From NCBI RefSeq assembly GCF_016863095.1, contig NZ_BOOF01000035.1, forward strand, positions 1 through 64,000: a DNA stretch of 64,000 bases. The letters are read 5' to 3'. Positions 7,513 to 16,718 of this stretch are shown here, one piece after another (the stretch's first letter is position 1; every line of letters begins with the position of its first letter). The position numbers and the translations under genes were made by a program. A model generated the notes under the pieces. It was not told the DNA's origin and made no database searches. It was given only the letters and a program-made list of their open reading frames with translations. Source of the stretch: Microbispora siamensis (GTDB lineage Bacteria > Actinomycetota > Actinomycetes > Streptosporangiales > Streptosporangiaceae).

Positions 7513-8982
7513 TCAACGGAGGCTTGCAACCGTCAGGAAGCCCTCGGCGATCAGGGGGCGCAGTGCCCCGGGGGCGTCGCGGAGCACCGCGGCGGGGTCC
7601 TCACCGGTCAGCTCGGCGATCGCGGCGAGCAGCGGGCGCGTGGGCAGATCACCGTCGCACACCCCCGCCAGGGCCGCCTCCACCGTTCCCACGGCGACCG
7701 TACGGCGCGCACCCCGGGTCTGCCGCAGGACGATGCGGGAGGGGTCGTCGGCGCCGGGCGGGCCGACGCGTTCCTCCACGACGCCCTCGGCGACCTTCAG
7801 CCGCGCGTCGAGCAGGTCGTCGTCGGACAGCTCGTGGGCGGCGCGCGCCGCGCGCAGGACCTCCTCGACCAGCGCGCCGGACGGCGGCTCGACCGGCTGC
7901 GTCATCTCCTCCACCCGCACGAGCGGGCTCAGCGTGCCGGAGTCGTGCAGGGCGATCCAGCCGAAGCCGACGCCGGTCACGTCCATCGACTCGAACCAGC
8001 CGAGCCACTCGTCGTAACGCTCCCGGTAGGCCGACGTGCCGTGTTCCGCGGAGTCCCGCAGCCACAGCTCGACGTACTCGGCCGGGTCCTGCACGTCGCG
8101 CTGCACGGCCCAGCCGTCGCAGCCGGTCTCCGCGAGCCAGCCGCCCACCCTGTCCTGCCAGTCCTCGCCCTTGACGTGCAGCCAGTTGGCGAGGAAACGC
8201 GCCTGGCCGCCTTGGGCGAGGTGGCGGGGCGTGCGCCGTACGAGGTCGCGGCAGAACTCGTCGCCGCGCCGCCCGGCCTCCCGGTAGGTGTACCTGGCCT
8301 CGGGCGCGATGACGAACGGCGGGTTGGACACCACGAGGTCGAACCGCTCGCCGTCCACCGGGTCGTACGTCGAGCCCTCGCGCGCCTCGACGCCGGTCAC
8401 GCCGGACAGGCCCCAGCTGAGGCGGGCCAGCCGCAGGGCCCTGCGGTTCACGTCGGTCGCGACGACGTGCTCCGCCCTGGGCGCCAGGTGCAGCACCTGC
8501 ACGCCGCAGCCGGTGCCGAGGTCGAGCGCCCGGCCGACCGGGGCGGTCCAGCCGAGCTGGGCGAGGTTGGCCGACGCGCCGCCCGCTCCCACCACGTGGT
8601 CGGTCCGCAGGGAGGGGTCGCCGGGCCGCACCTTGCGGTCGGACACGACGTACGCCGGGTCGCCCGTTCCGGTGTCCCACGGTTGGAGGTGCACGGTGGC
8701 CTGCACGGAGTCGCCCAGGCGCACCAGCAGCCCGGCCTCGATGAGGTCCTGCAGCGGGAGGTCGGCGGCGGCCAGGCTGACCGGGGCGCCCAGCCACCAC
8801 AGTCGGATCAGCGTGGCGAGGGGGTCGGCGTCCCTGGTGGCGCGCAGCGCGGGCACGATCTCCTCACGGGCCAGGGCGGAGGCGGCCATGTCGCCCAGCC
8901 GCTCACGCACGCCGTCGATCGTGTAACCGGCCTCCACGAATCTGTCGCGAAGCCGCCGGACCAGGTCAGAAGGGGCGTCCAC
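7513..8982 (-). CDS. SAM-dependent methyltransferase with NPPF motif
   Basis: A 489-residue actinobacterial methyltransferase. A helical N-terminal region (1-140) precedes the Rossmann core: motif I DLGTGCGVQVLHL near 153, the acidic end of strand 2 at VVATDVNRRAL, and motif IV VVSNPPF near 217. NPPF/NPPY is the signature of enzymes that methylate planar amide or amino nitrogens (HemK/PrmC, RsmC, N6-adenine types). The C-terminal 150 residues match no domain I can name. The substrate is therefore an rRNA, DNA or protein amide, not decidable here. ATG at 8982. It ends 20 bp from the TetR gene upstream, which may share its transcript. Confidence 0.8.
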   Translation of the reverse strand: MDAPSDLVRRLRDRFVEAGYTIDGVRERLGDMAASALAREEIVPALRATRDADPLATLIRLWWLGAPVSLAAADLPLQDLIEAGLLVRLGDSVQATVHLQPWDTGTGDPAYVVSDRKVRPGDPSLRTDHVVGAGGASANLAQLGWTAPVGRALDLGTGCGVQVLHLAPRAEHVVATDVNRRALRLARLSWGLSGVTGVEAREGSTYDPVDGERFDLVVSNPPFVIAPEARYTYREAGRRGDEFCRDLVRRTPRHLAQGGQARFLANWLHVKGEDWQDRVGGWLAETGCDGWAVQRDVQDPAEYVELWLRDSAEHGTSAYRERYDEWLGWFESMDVTGVGFGWIALHDSGTLSPLVRVEEMTQPVEPPSGALVEEVLRAARAAHELSDDDLLDARLKVAEGVVEERVGPPGADDPSRIVLRQTRGARRTVAVGTVEAALAGVCDGDLPTRPLLAAIAELTGEDPAAVLRDAPGALRPLIAEGFLTVASLR

Positions 8983-9002
8983 GCCTCGAATCTATCGCGG
9001 GG

Positions 9003-9593
9003 CTACGGCATCTTGAGGCTGTTCCAGGCGGCCTCGCCCAGCTCGCGGATCTCCTCCTGCGTGGGCTGGTGGGCGCCGGTGAACCACAGGCGGCACATCT
9101 CCTGCGCCGGGCCGAGCCACAGCACGTAGCACATGGTGGCGGGGACGGGGCGGAGCACGCCGTCCTTCATGTGCGGCCGCCACCAGTCGGCGACCTGCCG
9201 GAAGAACTCGCGTCTCGACTCGGCGACCTCAGGCCCGCCGGGCTCGTTGCGCCGGGGCGGGCGCTCGCTGATCAGCAGGCGGGCGCGCTCGGGGTGCTCG
9301 CCGCACCAGGCCATGTGCATGGCGACGATGGCCTCGATGCCGGCCCGGGCGTCCTCGTGGCGGACGAGTTCGCTGACGAAGGCGTCCTGGTACATGTCCA
9401 GGATCTCGGCGTAGAGCACGCCGAAGACGTGTTCCTTGCTCGTGAAGTGGTGGTAGAAGCTGCCGACGCTGACGCCGCTCTCCTGCCGGAGGCTGGCCAG
9501 GGTAGTGGCCGACACCCCGCTCTGGCTGAACCTGCGCAGGGCGCCCTCGATGATCCTGGCCCTGCCGTCTCGTCCGCTCTTCGCGTTCTTCAC
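9003..9593 (-). CDS. TetR family regulator, translationally coupled to a GNAT gene
   Basis: A 196-residue TetR repressor. The DNA-binding segment reads IIEGALRRFSQSG, then ATTLASLRQESGVSVGSF and YHHFTSKEHVF (residues about 12-58). I start it at GTG 9593, where ATGTGA overlaps the stop codon of the upstream GNAT gene by four bases; the open frame extends further upstream but there it lies inside the GNAT gene. No separate ribosome site exists, so coupling to GNAT translation is likely. The C-terminal helical domain contains two Trp-rich stretches and is unassigned. The target is probably its own operon, but no palindrome was found nearby. Confidence 0.85.
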   Translation of the reverse strand: MKNAKSGRDGRARIIEGALRRFSQSGVSATTLASLRQESGVSVGSFYHHFTSKEHVFGVLYAEILDMYQDAFVSELVRHEDARAGIEAIVAMHMAWCGEHPERARLLISERPPRRNEPGGPEVAESRREFFRQVADWWRPHMKDGVLRPVPATMCYVLWLGPAQEMCRLWFTGAHQPTQEEIRELGEAAWNSLKMP

Positions 9594-10108
9594 ATAGTCA
9601 ATGGTGAACCAACAGAACCTTGTTCTGCAAACGCAAGGTCGGCTTTGATCTCGACGGATGTGCCGTGTGCGTCGATTGTGGCAGAGGGCCAGGCCCTCCG
9701 CACCATGGACAGCACCCGCCGGTTCTCCGTCATGACGTCCATGCCGACGACGACCGCGCCGCGTACGGACGCCCGCCGCAGGAGGGTGCGCACGAGCCGC
9801 GAGCCCACACCGAGGTTCTGCCACCGGTCGTCCACCACGACCGCGATCTCCGCCTCGCCCTCCGCCAGGTGGCTCATGGCGTGCCCGATCACGGCGTCGC
9901 CGTGCAGCGCGAGCAGCGCGTCCCGCCTGTCGTCGCGCGCGGTCATCGCGCGGATCAGGCTCGCGCTCGGCCGGCCCGGGCCGACGAAGAAGCGGTTCGT
10001 CAGCGTGGCCTGCGACAGGCCCTCCAGGAAGAGCCGCACCCGCTCCTCGTCGTCGCCCGGACGCGCCGCACGGATGTCCACGATGGGCCTGACCTGAGTT
10101 CCCAACAT
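9590..10108 (-). CDS. GNAT family acetyltransferase
   Basis: A 172-residue single-domain acetyltransferase. It shows IRAARPGDDEERVRLFLEGL at the start, an acyl-CoA strand AEIAVVVDDRWQNLGVGSRLVRTLL (the Q/R-x-x-G-x-G/A site reads QNLGVG), and a late strand VVVGMDVMTENRRVL. ATG 10108 has GGGGGAAG ten bases upstream; an in-frame TTG at 10144 is a weaker alternative. The stop codon overlaps the GTG of the downstream TetR gene. It is divergent from the HxlR gene at 10171. The substrate cannot be predicted; related proteins acetylate lysines or small amines. Confidence 0.82.
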   Translation of the reverse strand: MLGTQVRPIVDIRAARPGDDEERVRLFLEGLSQATLTNRFFVGPGRPSASLIRAMTARDDRRDALLALHGDAVIGHAMSHLAEGEAEIAVVVDDRWQNLGVGSRLVRTLLRRASVRGAVVVGMDVMTENRRVLSMVRRAWPSATIDAHGTSVEIKADLAFAEQGSVGSPLTM

Positions 10109-10170
10109 GGACTCAGCTTCCCCCGAGCCTGCTGAGTCTGTCAAGTAGACTTAGATGCCGGGAGGATGTT

Positions 10171-10656
10171 GTGGTTACGATGCGCGACATGCGGCGTTAC
10201 CGGGTGGACAACTGCTCCATCGAGCGAACCCTCGCCGTGCTCGGCGAGAAGTGGACGTTCCTGGTCCTCCGGGAGGCGTTCAACGGCGTCCGGCGGTTCG
10301 CCGACCTTCAGACGCGCACCGGCGCGCCCCGGCAGGTGCTGAGCGCGCGGCTGTCCCGGCTCGTGGACGAGGGCCTGCTGCGCAAGGTGCCCTACCAGGA
10401 GCCCGGCCAGCGCCAGCGCGACGAGTACCGGCTCACCCAGAAGGGCCTCGACCTCTACCCGATCATGATCGCCCTCATGCACTGGGGCGACCGCTATGTG
10501 GCCGATCCCGAGGGGCCGCCGGTCATGGTGACCCACCGCGACTGCGGGGCGCCCGTCGCGCTGCACCTGGTGTGCGAGGAGGGCCACGAGGTCGGCGGCC
10601 CGCGCGAGGTGACCCCCCGCCCCGGCCCCGGCGCCCGCCTCAGCACCCCGGCCTGA
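10171..10656 (+). CDS. HxlR-type winged-helix regulator
   Basis: A 161-residue MarR-like HxlR regulator. The diagnostic start is CSIERTLAVLGEKWTFLVLREAF, in pieces from residue 15, followed by the recognition region GAPRQVLSARLSRLVDEGLL and the wing EYRLTQKGLDLYPI. Cys15 sits where redox-sensing HxlR proteins (HypR, QorR) carry their conserved cysteine. Further Cys residues occur in HRDCGAPV and LVCEEGH. GTG 10171 has GGAGG with five-base spacing. It is divergent from GNAT-TetR, and an imperfect AGTCT...AGACT repeat (10135-10151) lies between, a possible operator. SURF1 follows after 37 bp and may be co-transcribed. Confidence 0.87.
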   Translation: MVTMRDMRRYRVDNCSIERTLAVLGEKWTFLVLREAFNGVRRFADLQTRTGAPRQVLSARLSRLVDEGLLRKVPYQEPGQRQRDEYRLTQKGLDLYPIMIALMHWGDRYVADPEGPPVMVTHRDCGAPVALHLVCEEGHEVGGPREVTPRPGPGARLSTPA

Positions 10657-10693
10657 CGGTGAGACCGGTCATGGCGCTGCCTAGGCTGGTGGC

Positions 10694-11479
10694 GTGTACC
10701 GGTTCCTCCTCTCACGCCGCTGGGTCGGGCTGCACCTGCTCGTGCTCGTGCTGATCCCCGCCTTCTTCTTCCTGGGAAGGTGGCAGTGGGGGCGGTTCGA
10801 GGAGCGGTCGGCCGACAGCGCGAGGATCACCGCCAACCTCGCCGCCGCACCGGTGCCGCTCGACCGGCTGGACCGGACCGGCGCGTCCGTGCCGGAGCGG
10901 GACAGGTATCGCCTCGTCACCGCCACCGGGCGGTACGACCCCGCCCACGAGCTCGTGGTGCGCAGGCGCACCCTCAACAGCCGCGTCGGGTTCTACGTGG
11001 TCACCCCGCTCGTCACGCCGCAGGGCGCCGTGCTGGTGAACCGGGGCTGGGTCCCGGCCGGGGCGACCGCCGACGCCCCGCCGCAGGTGCCCGCGCCGCC
11101 CACCGGAGAGGTGACCGTCACCGGACGGCTCCGCCCGGCCGAGACGCAGGACAACACCGGCATCAGGAACCGGTCCGGGCTGCCGTCCGGGCAGATCCTG
11201 CTGATCGACACGCCCCGCATCGCCCAGGGCCTGCCGTACGCGGTCTTCGGCGGGTTCGTGGAGCTCACCGTGCAGCAGCCGCAGGGCGGTCCCGCGCCCG
11301 AACTCCTGCCTCCGCCCGACGTGGGCGCCGGTGGCGGGCTCAACCTGGCGTACGCCGTGCAGTGGTGGCTGTTCATCGGGATCGCGGTGGGCGGCTGGGT
11401 GCTGCTGATGCGCCGGGAGGCCCGTGACCTCCGGACGGAGCAGGAGTCACAGGATGTGACCGTACGCGCCGCAAGGTGA
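10694..11479 (+). CDS. SURF1 family cytochrome oxidase assembly protein
   Basis: A 261-residue membrane protein of the SURF1/Shy1 family, which helps insert heme a into the CuB-heme centre of aa3-type cytochrome c oxidase. The family pattern is clear: an N-terminal membrane helix (LHLLVLVLIPAFFFLGRWQW), the large periplasmic domain with RYRLVTATGRYDP, GFYVVTPL and VLVNRGWVP, and a C-terminal helix (QWWLFIGIAVGGWVLLMRR). The length is normal. GTG start. No oxidase gene is nearby, which is usual in actinomycetes, where SURF1 is often isolated. Confidence 0.93.
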   Translation: MYRFLLSRRWVGLHLLVLVLIPAFFFLGRWQWGRFEERSADSARITANLAAAPVPLDRLDRTGASVPERDRYRLVTATGRYDPAHELVVRRRTLNSRVGFYVVTPLVTPQGAVLVNRGWVPAGATADAPPQVPAPPTGEVTVTGRLRPAETQDNTGIRNRSGLPSGQILLIDTPRIAQGLPYAVFGGFVELTVQQPQGGPAPELLPPPDVGAGGGLNLAYAVQWWLFIGIAVGGWVLLMRREARDLRTEQESQDVTVRAAR

Positions 11480-11527
11480 GCGAACGGATACCAACCGGAG
11501 ACCTCGCAGCTTGTACGGTGTTATCCC

Positions 11528-12745
11528 TTGGCCCTACCGTTTACTACCGTGACTACGCCGCTGCATCCCGACCCAGAGCCGAGGCGGCGGGACTACGTGA
11601 TCATCTCGGTCGATGATCACCTGATCGAGCCGGCCGACCTCTTCGAGGACCGCCTCCCGGAGAAGTACAAGGACCTCGCGCCCAAGGTCGTGGAGACCGA
11701 GTCGGGCCACCAGGTGTGGCGGTACGGCGGCGCCACCTATCCCTGCGCCGGGCTCGACGTGGGCGCGGGCCTGCCCAAGGAACAGTGGACGCTCGACCCC
11801 GTCCGTTTCGAGGACATGCGGCCGGGCTGCTACGACATCGAGGCCCGGATCGGCGACATGGACCGGGCCGGGATCTGGGCGGCCCTGTGCTTCCCCGGCA
11901 TGCTGGCGAGCCAGGCGGGGGTGGCGTTCGGCCGCACCCGCGACCAGGATCTCGGGCTCGCGCTCGTGCGGGCCTGGAACGACTGGCACGTCGACGTGTG
12001 GGCAGGCACCTACCCCGAGCGCATGATCGCGCTCCAGCTTCCCTGGCTCCCCGACCCGGAGATCGCGGCGAAGGAGATCAGGGCCAACGCGTCACGCGGT
12101 TTCAAGGCCGTCGTGTTCCCCGAGTTCCCCACCCGGCTGCGGCTGCCGTCCATCCACAGCGGCCACTGGGACCCGTTCTTCGCCGCCTGCGAGGAGACCG
12201 GTACGGTCGTGTGCCTGCACACCGGCGCGTCCTCCTGGGCGCCGGTGCCCTCACCGGACACCCCGGTCGAGGCGATCACCACGCTGATCCCGGCGAGCGC
12301 GATGTTCGCCTGCGCCGACTGGCTGTGGTCGGGCGTGGCGCTGCGCTTCCCCAAGCTGCGCATCCTCATCGTGGAGGGCGGCGTCGGGTGGCTGCCGATG
12401 CTGGCCGAGCGGGCCGACTACGCGCTCGACCACCCGGTCGCCGGCGAGCCGAGCTGGGAGGGCGGCCTCAAGCCCAGCGAGGTGCTGCGGCGCAACTTCT
12501 TCTTCGGCACGCTCGACGACAGCGCGCTGAGCTCGGTGCGGCTCGCCGTGGGCATGGAGCGCGTGCTGCTGGAGGCCGGCTACCCGCGCGCGGAGTCCAC
12601 CTGGCCCGACACCCAGCGCGCGGTGGCCCGCAACCTCGGCAGCCTGCCGCCCGCCGACATCGCCAGGGTCTCGTACGGCAACGCCGCCCGCCTGTTCGGC
12701 CACCCGCTGCCCTCGCGGGCCTGGCTGCGGCAGGAGCAGCTCTAG
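11528..12745 (+). CDS. Amidohydrolase-2 family (ACMSD-like) metal-dependent hydrolase or decarboxylase
   Basis: Up to 405 residues, TIM-barrel amidohydrolase of the aminocarboxymuconate-semialdehyde decarboxylase type. Metal-binding motifs are partly changed: the first site reads SVDDHLIEP (DxH), the strand-5 His is VCLHTGASS, and the late strand has EGGVGW. FGRTRDQDLGLALVRAWNDW is a strong signature of the actinobacterial subgroup. The expected final Asp lies in EAGYPRAESTWPDT, where others read SDYPH; here it is EAGYPRAES, so the active site may be altered. TTG 11528 is the longest start; GTG 11549 is an equally plausible leaderless start. Its stop overlaps that of the convergent hydrolase. 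Confidence 0.83.
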   Translation: MALPFTTVTTPLHPDPEPRRRDYVIISVDDHLIEPADLFEDRLPEKYKDLAPKVVETESGHQVWRYGGATYPCAGLDVGAGLPKEQWTLDPVRFEDMRPGCYDIEARIGDMDRAGIWAALCFPGMLASQAGVAFGRTRDQDLGLALVRAWNDWHVDVWAGTYPERMIALQLPWLPDPEIAAKEIRANASRGFKAVVFPEFPTRLRLPSIHSGHWDPFFAACEETGTVVCLHTGASSWAPVPSPDTPVEAITTLIPASAMFACADWLWSGVALRFPKLRILIVEGGVGWLPMLAERADYALDHPVAGEPSWEGGLKPSEVLRRNFFFGTLDDSALSSVRLAVGMERVLLEAGYPRAESTWPDTQRAVARNLGSLPPADIARVSYGNAARLFGHPLPSRAWLRQEQL

Positions 12746-13608
12746 GGTCGGGGCGTCAGAAGTTCGACGAGGATGCCCACCAGTTCGGGCCGGTTGAACG
12801 GGCCGACGTGAGGGGCGGCGACGCTGCGTACGTCGGTCGGGTTGTCGGGGGTGAGGCGGTCGGCCTCGGCGATGAAGCGGTCCTGCAGGGCCGGCGGGAT
12901 CAGCCGGTCCTGCGTGAAGCGGATGTAGGTGCGGGGGATCCGGCCCCAGGTGTGCGCTTCGCCCCGGGCGTCGGCCACAGGGATGCTGACGGGTTCGTCC
13001 GGCTGGAACGTGTTGAGCAGCCGGGTCATGGCCTCGTCGGTGAAGTCGCCGGCCAGGCACTCCCTGATGCCGTCGATGAGCGCCGGATCGGCCGTGCGCC
13101 AGTTGACCCTGGCCACCCCCAGGACCGCAGGGTCGCCGACCACAGCGGCGGTCACCTGCGGGAGCAGACTGTCGGCGTTCTCCTGGGTGGAGAGGTAGGC
13201 GCTCAGGTTGGGCAGGTCCACGCAGCAGTACGCGGCGGTGTAGATCACGCGGTCGAGCAGGTCGGGGATCGCGTTGCCGACTCTGCTCACCACGACGCCG
13301 CCCTGGCTGGCGCCGGCCAGGATCACGGGGCCGTGGCGGCGGGCGCGGCGCACCACGTCCACAACGCGTTCGGCGTAGTCGTCGATGGTGAGCTTGGCGA
13401 GCGGGGACGACTCGGTGGCCAGGGCCTCCAGATCCTGCGGAGCCTGGTAGGCGCGGGGGTAGAACGCATCGTCGCCGTGTCCGGGGAGATCGACGGCCAC
13501 GGCGCGGTGTCCGCGCAGGGTGAGCTCGGTGATCAGGCCGGAGGCCAGGTACGACGATGAGTGGGTGCCGTGGACGAACACAAGGGTCGGCTGTGCTTCA
13601 CGGGTCAT
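12742..13608 (-). CDS. Alpha/beta hydrolase (esterase-type)
   Basis: A 288-residue alpha/beta hydrolase. HGTHSSSYLASGL supplies the oxyanion region, VDLPGHGDD the strand-4 loop, and GASQGG the nucleophile elbow with Ser near 108. A His in AAPHVGPFNRP near the C-terminus is the likely catalytic histidine. The layout resembles MES/HNL-type esterases and lactone hydrolases. ATG 13608 has AGGAGA six bases upstream and overlaps the TGA of the upstream GNAT by four bases, so the two are one translationally coupled unit. The convergent amidohydrolase stop overlaps it by four bases, leaving no terminator. The substrate is unknown. Confidence 0.87.
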   Translation of the reverse strand: MTREAQPTLVFVHGTHSSSYLASGLITELTLRGHRAVAVDLPGHGDDAFYPRAYQAPQDLEALATESSPLAKLTIDDYAERVVDVVRRARRHGPVILAGASQGGVVVSRVGNAIPDLLDRVIYTAAYCCVDLPNLSAYLSTQENADSLLPQVTAAVVGDPAVLGVARVNWRTADPALIDGIRECLAGDFTDEAMTRLLNTFQPDEPVSIPVADARGEAHTWGRIPRTYIRFTQDRLIPPALQDRFIAEADRLTPDNPTDVRSVAAPHVGPFNRPELVGILVELLTPRP

Positions 13609-14051
13609 CGGTTGTCTCCTTCTTGTGCTGGTTGACGCCACATCGGCCACAGGAGCGGACCGTCGGCCACGCGTACCGGCTCGCCGAGATCCGCGAAACC
13701 GTGTCGCAGGTAGAGGGCGCGGCTGCGGGCCGAGCTCGCCTCCAGGTATGCGGGGACCCCGTCGGCGTCCGCCCGCTCCAGGCGGTGCCGCAACATCGCC
13801 GAGCCGAGCCCGGCGCCCTGCCACCCGCCGAGCACGCCGATGCAGGGCAGGTACAGGTGCGGCTCGGCGGCGGGGTGCGCGAGCAAGGGGCGGTAGTAGT
13901 GCCTCTGGAGGCGGCCGCGGTCGCCTGCCGCGGGGAAGAGCCAGCGGACGAGGGGGTCGTTCATGAACGCCTCGGTCAGGACGTCCAGCACTGCCTGGGC
14001 GCCCTCGTCACCGGCCCGCCACACGGTTGCGTACGACGTATCGGTTGTCAT
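13605..14051 (-). CDS. GNAT family acetyltransferase
   Basis: A 148-residue GNAT enzyme. The core is YLPCIGVLGGWQGAGLGSAML (acetyl-CoA site QGAGLG), then PAYLEASSARSRALYLRHGF, the usual catalytic strand and loop of small-molecule GNATs. It is the first gene of a two-gene unit with the alpha/beta hydrolase (ATGA overlap). Its ATG at 14051 diverges from the GntR-TetR fusion regulator about 95 bp away, whose operator-like repeats lie in the gap; that regulator may control this unit. The substrate is unassigned. Confidence 0.85.
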   Translation of the reverse strand: MTTDTSYATVWRAGDEGAQAVLDVLTEAFMNDPLVRWLFPAAGDRGRLQRHYYRPLLAHPAAEPHLYLPCIGVLGGWQGAGLGSAMLRHRLERADADGVPAYLEASSARSRALYLRHGFADLGEPVRVADGPLLWPMWRQPAQEGDNR

Positions 14052-14101
14052 GCGTACAGCGTATTGAGAATGGCCGATGAAATGCCGCTATGGCGGAGAG
14101 A

Positions 14102-14143
14102 AGTGTACTGGCCGACATCGAAAGTGAACTAGTACACTCTAGT
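14102..14143. promoter_or_regulatory. Operator and leaderless promoter of the GntR-TetR fusion gene
   Basis: Two inverted repeats overlap here: AGTGTACT (14102-14109) with AGTACACT (14131-14138), and ACTAG (14128-14132) with CTAGT (14139-14143). The hexamer TACACT (14133-14138) is a good -10 box lying eight bases before GTG 14147, which suggests a leaderless transcript that the regulator can block itself. The repeats are seen directly; promoter use is inferred. Confidence 0.55.
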
Positions 14144-14146
14144 CTC

Positions 14147-15085
14147 GTGCCGTCCGCGATCCCGCCCTATCAGCAGATAGTCACCGAGATCCGCACCCGG
14201 ATCCTGACCGGCGAGCTGCGTCCCGGCGAACGCATGCCCTCCATCCGCCAGATCGCCGGGCGTTGGGGCGTGGCGGTCGCGACCGCGACGAAGGTGATGG
14301 CGGCCCTTCGCGACGAAGGGCTGGTGGAAACGAAGGTCGGCGCCGGCGCGGTCGTCACCCTCGGCCGCGGGCAACCGGCCGCGCGGCAGCGGCAGGCGGG
14401 CGCGGGCATCCCCAAGCAGGCGCTGAACCGCAAGCACACTCTCCGCACCGCCATCGCGATCGCCGACAGAGAGGGGCTCGACGCCGTCTCCATGCGCCGG
14501 ATCGCGGCCGAGATGGGCGTCGGCCCGATGTCGCTGTACCGGCATGTGGCGGGCAAGGACGAGCTGGTCATGCAGATGGCCGACGAGGTGTTCGGCGAGG
14601 CGGAACTGCCCGCCCCAGGGCCGGACGGCTGGCGGGCCAAGCTCGAACTGATCTCCCGCCGGCAGTGGGAGCTGTGCCGCAGGCACCTCTGGCTGCCCAG
14701 GGCGGTCTCGTTCACCCGCCCGCTGCTGGCGCCCAACATGATGGAGCACACAGAGTGGACACTGCGCGCCCTCGACGGACTCGGGCTGCCCATGACGACC
14801 CGGATCCGCGAGGCGCTCGCCCTGCACGCGCTGGTCGTCTCCGCCGCGCTGTCCATGGCGCAGGAGGCCGAAGCCGAGCAGGAGACTGGCGTGACGCTCG
14901 ACCGGTGGTGGCTGGCCCAGCAGGAGCGAGCCGACGCGCTCCTCGGCACCGGGCGGTTCCCGCTGCTGGCCGCCATCGCGGAGGAGACGGTGACGGACGT
15001 GGACGGACTGTTCGAGTACAGCCTGGCCCGCCATCTCGACGGGTTCGCCGCCATGCTGCACAGGGATGCTGCTCGTCGTCAGTGA
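14147..15085 (+). CDS. Fusion regulator: GntR DNA-binding domain plus TetR-like domain
   Basis: Two DNA-binding families are joined in one protein of 312 residues (GTG 14147) or 331 (ATG 14090). The N-terminal 75 residues are a GntR winged helix ([20 protein letters not shown], then [20 protein letters not shown]). After a linker ([18 protein letters not shown]) comes a full TetR helix-turn-helix, [19 protein letters not shown] then [18 protein letters not shown] TetR C-terminal ligand domain of the TcmR/TetR_C type follows. I prefer GTG 14147 because an operator and -10 box end just before it. The 3' end overlaps the convergent ABC gene by seven bases. Such fusions are known in actinomycetes but little studied. 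Confidence 0.88.
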   Translation: MPSAIPPYQQIVTEIRTRILTGELRPGERMPSIRQIAGRWGVAVATATKVMAALRDEGLVETKVGAGAVVTLGRGQPAARQRQAGAGIPKQALNRKHTLRTAIAIADREGLDAVSMRRIAAEMGVGPMSLYRHVAGKDELVMQMADEVFGEAELPAPGPDGWRAKLELISRRQWELCRRHLWLPRAVSFTRPLLAPNMMEHTEWTLRALDGLGLPMTTRIREALALHALVVSAALSMAQEAEAEQETGVTLDRWWLAQQERADALLGTGRFPLLAAIAEETVTDVDGLFEYSLARHLDGFAAMLHRDAARRQ

Positions 15086-15879
15086 CCGGGTGCCTTGAGA
15101 TCTGTGTTGCTGGTGGCGGCGGGCGGGGGCAGCCGGGGGACGCTGTCGATCAGCCGTCGCGTGTAGGGATGGCGGGGAGCGCCGAGCACCTGGGCGGTGT
15201 CTCCCCGCTCGACGATCCGGCCCCGCTCAAGCACGGCCACCTCCTGGCAGAGGGCGGCCACCACGGCCAGGTCGTGCGACACCATCACGACCGTGAGCGC
15301 TCGAGTCTCCCGAAGCTCGTGCAGCAGGTCGACGATGCGTACGCGGGTGGAGACGTCGAGCGCGCTGACCGGCTCGTCGGCGAGCAGCACGCGGGGCTCG
15401 CACACGATCGCCCGCGCGATGGCGATGCGCTGCCGCTGCCCTCCCGAGAACTCCTGCGGATAGCGGCTCGCGGCGTCCTCGGGCAGTCCGACCGCGTCCA
15501 GGGCCGCCGCGACGCGGGCGGCCATGTTCTCCCTGAGGCCCAGCGAACGGAGGGGTTCCGACACGATCCTGCCCACCCGCTGCCGGGGGTCGAGGGACGA
15601 GTACGGGTCCTGGAACACCGTCTGCACGCCGCGCCGGAACTCCCGCATCAGGGCCCGGTCGCGCGGCGCGAGATCCCTCCCCTCGTAGAGGACCTGTCCG
15701 CTCGTCGGCCTGGCCAGCCCGAGCAGCAGGCGCAGCAGCGTGGTCTTGCCCGCGCCCGACTCTCCCACCAGCGCGAGGCTGCGTCCGGGGGTGACGGCGA
15801 CCGAGACGTCCGTGAGCACGGGGGCCGAGCGGCCGTAGGCGAAGCCGGCGTCCCGCACCTCCAGGATGGGCCGGGTCAT
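15079..15879 (-). CDS. Peptide ABC transporter ATP-binding protein (DppF/OppF-like)
   Basis: A 266-residue ATPase subunit of an oligopeptide/nickel-type importer, acting at the cytoplasmic face. Walker A is GESGAGKTT near 40; the Q-loop is [13 protein letters not shown], typical of Opp/Dpp ATPases; the signature is FSGGQRQR; Walker B is VLLADEP; and the H-loop is MVSHDL. The C-terminus has the HPYTRRLI oligopeptide-transporter motif. The ATG overlaps the stop of the preceding ATPase gene (ATGA). It is the last gene of a six-gene leftward operon starting at about 20840. Confidence 0.93.
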   Translation of the reverse strand: MTRPILEVRDAGFAYGRSAPVLTDVSVAVTPGRSLALVGESGAGKTTLLRLLLGLARPTSGQVLYEGRDLAPRDRALMREFRRGVQTVFQDPYSSLDPRQRVGRIVSEPLRSLGLRENMAARVAAALDAVGLPEDAASRYPQEFSGGQRQRIAIARAIVCEPRVLLADEPVSALDVSTRVRIVDLLHELRETRALTVVMVSHDLAVVAALCQEVAVLERGRIVERGDTAQVLGAPRHPYTRRLIDSVPRLPPPAATSNTDLKAPGH

Positions 15880-16718
15880 GGCGCCCTCCAGTCGTCGAGC
15901 ACGTCGTCGAGGGCGCTGTCGAGCCGCCGCGCGCTGCCCACCAGCTGCCTCGTGTACGGGTGGCGCGGCGCGTTGACGACATCGTCGACGCTCCCGGACT
16001 CCACCGCCGCGCCGTTCTTCAGGACGATGACGCGCTCGGCGATGCGCGAGACGACCGCCAGGTCGTGGCTGATGAACAGCAGCGCCATCCCCCGTTCCCG
16101 CACCAGGCCGTCGAGCAGCGCGAGGACGTCGGCCTGCACGGTGACGTCCAGGGCGGTCGTGGGCTCGTCCGCGATGAGCAGGGCGGGGTCGCAGGCGAGG
16201 GCCATGGCGATCGCCACCCGCTGACGCTGGCCGCCGGAGATCTCGTGGGGGTACGCCCGGGCGATCCGCTCGGGATCGGGCAGCCGCACCTCCTCGAGCG
16301 CGGCCGTCACCGCCGCGTCCAGGGCCCGTCCGCGCAGGCCCCTCCTGCGCCGGAGCGGCTCGGCCACCTGACGGCCCACGCGCATGAGCGGATCGAGGGC
16401 GGTGAGCGGCTCCTGGAAGACCGTGCTCGTCGCCCGGCCGCGCAGCGAGGTGAGCCGCCGCTCCCCCGCCCCCACGACCTCGGTGCGGCCGAGCCCGGGC
16501 GCGTCGAACACGACACTGCCCGAGACGGCCATCCCGGGAGGCGTGAGACCCGTGATCGCCAGGGCGGTCATGGACTTGCCCGACCCCGACTCCCCGATCA
16601 GGCCCAGCCGCTCGCCCGCGTCGAGCGTGAACGACACGTCCGAGACGAGGTCGCGGCCCTCGGGGCTCCGCACGTGCAGCCCCGCCACGGCGAGAAGGGT
16701 CGCCCGATCCCCTGTCAC
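15876..16718 (-). CDS. Peptide ABC transporter ATP-binding protein (DppD/OppD-like)
   Basis: A 280-residue partner ATPase. Walker A is GESGSGKSM; the Q-loop is [13 protein letters not shown]; the signature ISGGQRQR is followed by Walker [13 protein letters not shown]; the H-loop is FISHDL; and the C-terminal motif HPYTRQLVG marks the oligopeptide family. GTG 16718 lies within GTGA overlapping the permease stop and has GGAGG eight bases upstream; the open frame continues upstream but inside the permease gene. It pairs with the neighbouring DppF-like ATPase to drive import. Confidence 0.93.
   Translation of the reverse strand: MTGDRATLLAVAGLHVRSPEGRDLVSDVSFTLDAGERLGLIGESGSGKSMTALAITGLTPPGMAVSGSVVFDAPGLGRTEVVGAGERRLTSLRGRATSTVFQEPLTALDPLMRVGRQVAEPLRRRRGLRGRALDAAVTAALEEVRLPDPERIARAYPHEISGGQRQRVAIAMALACDPALLIADEPTTALDVTVQADVLALLDGLVRERGMALLFISHDLAVVSRIAERVIVLKNGAAVESGSVDDVVNAPRHPYTRQLVGSARRLDSALDDVLDDWRAP

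Noticed and set aside
11716-13560. A 614-codon plus-strand frame across the amidohydrolase and alpha/beta hydrolase genes
   Set aside because: The product is low-complexity Arg/Pro/Gly text; the overlapping frames have clear family motifs.
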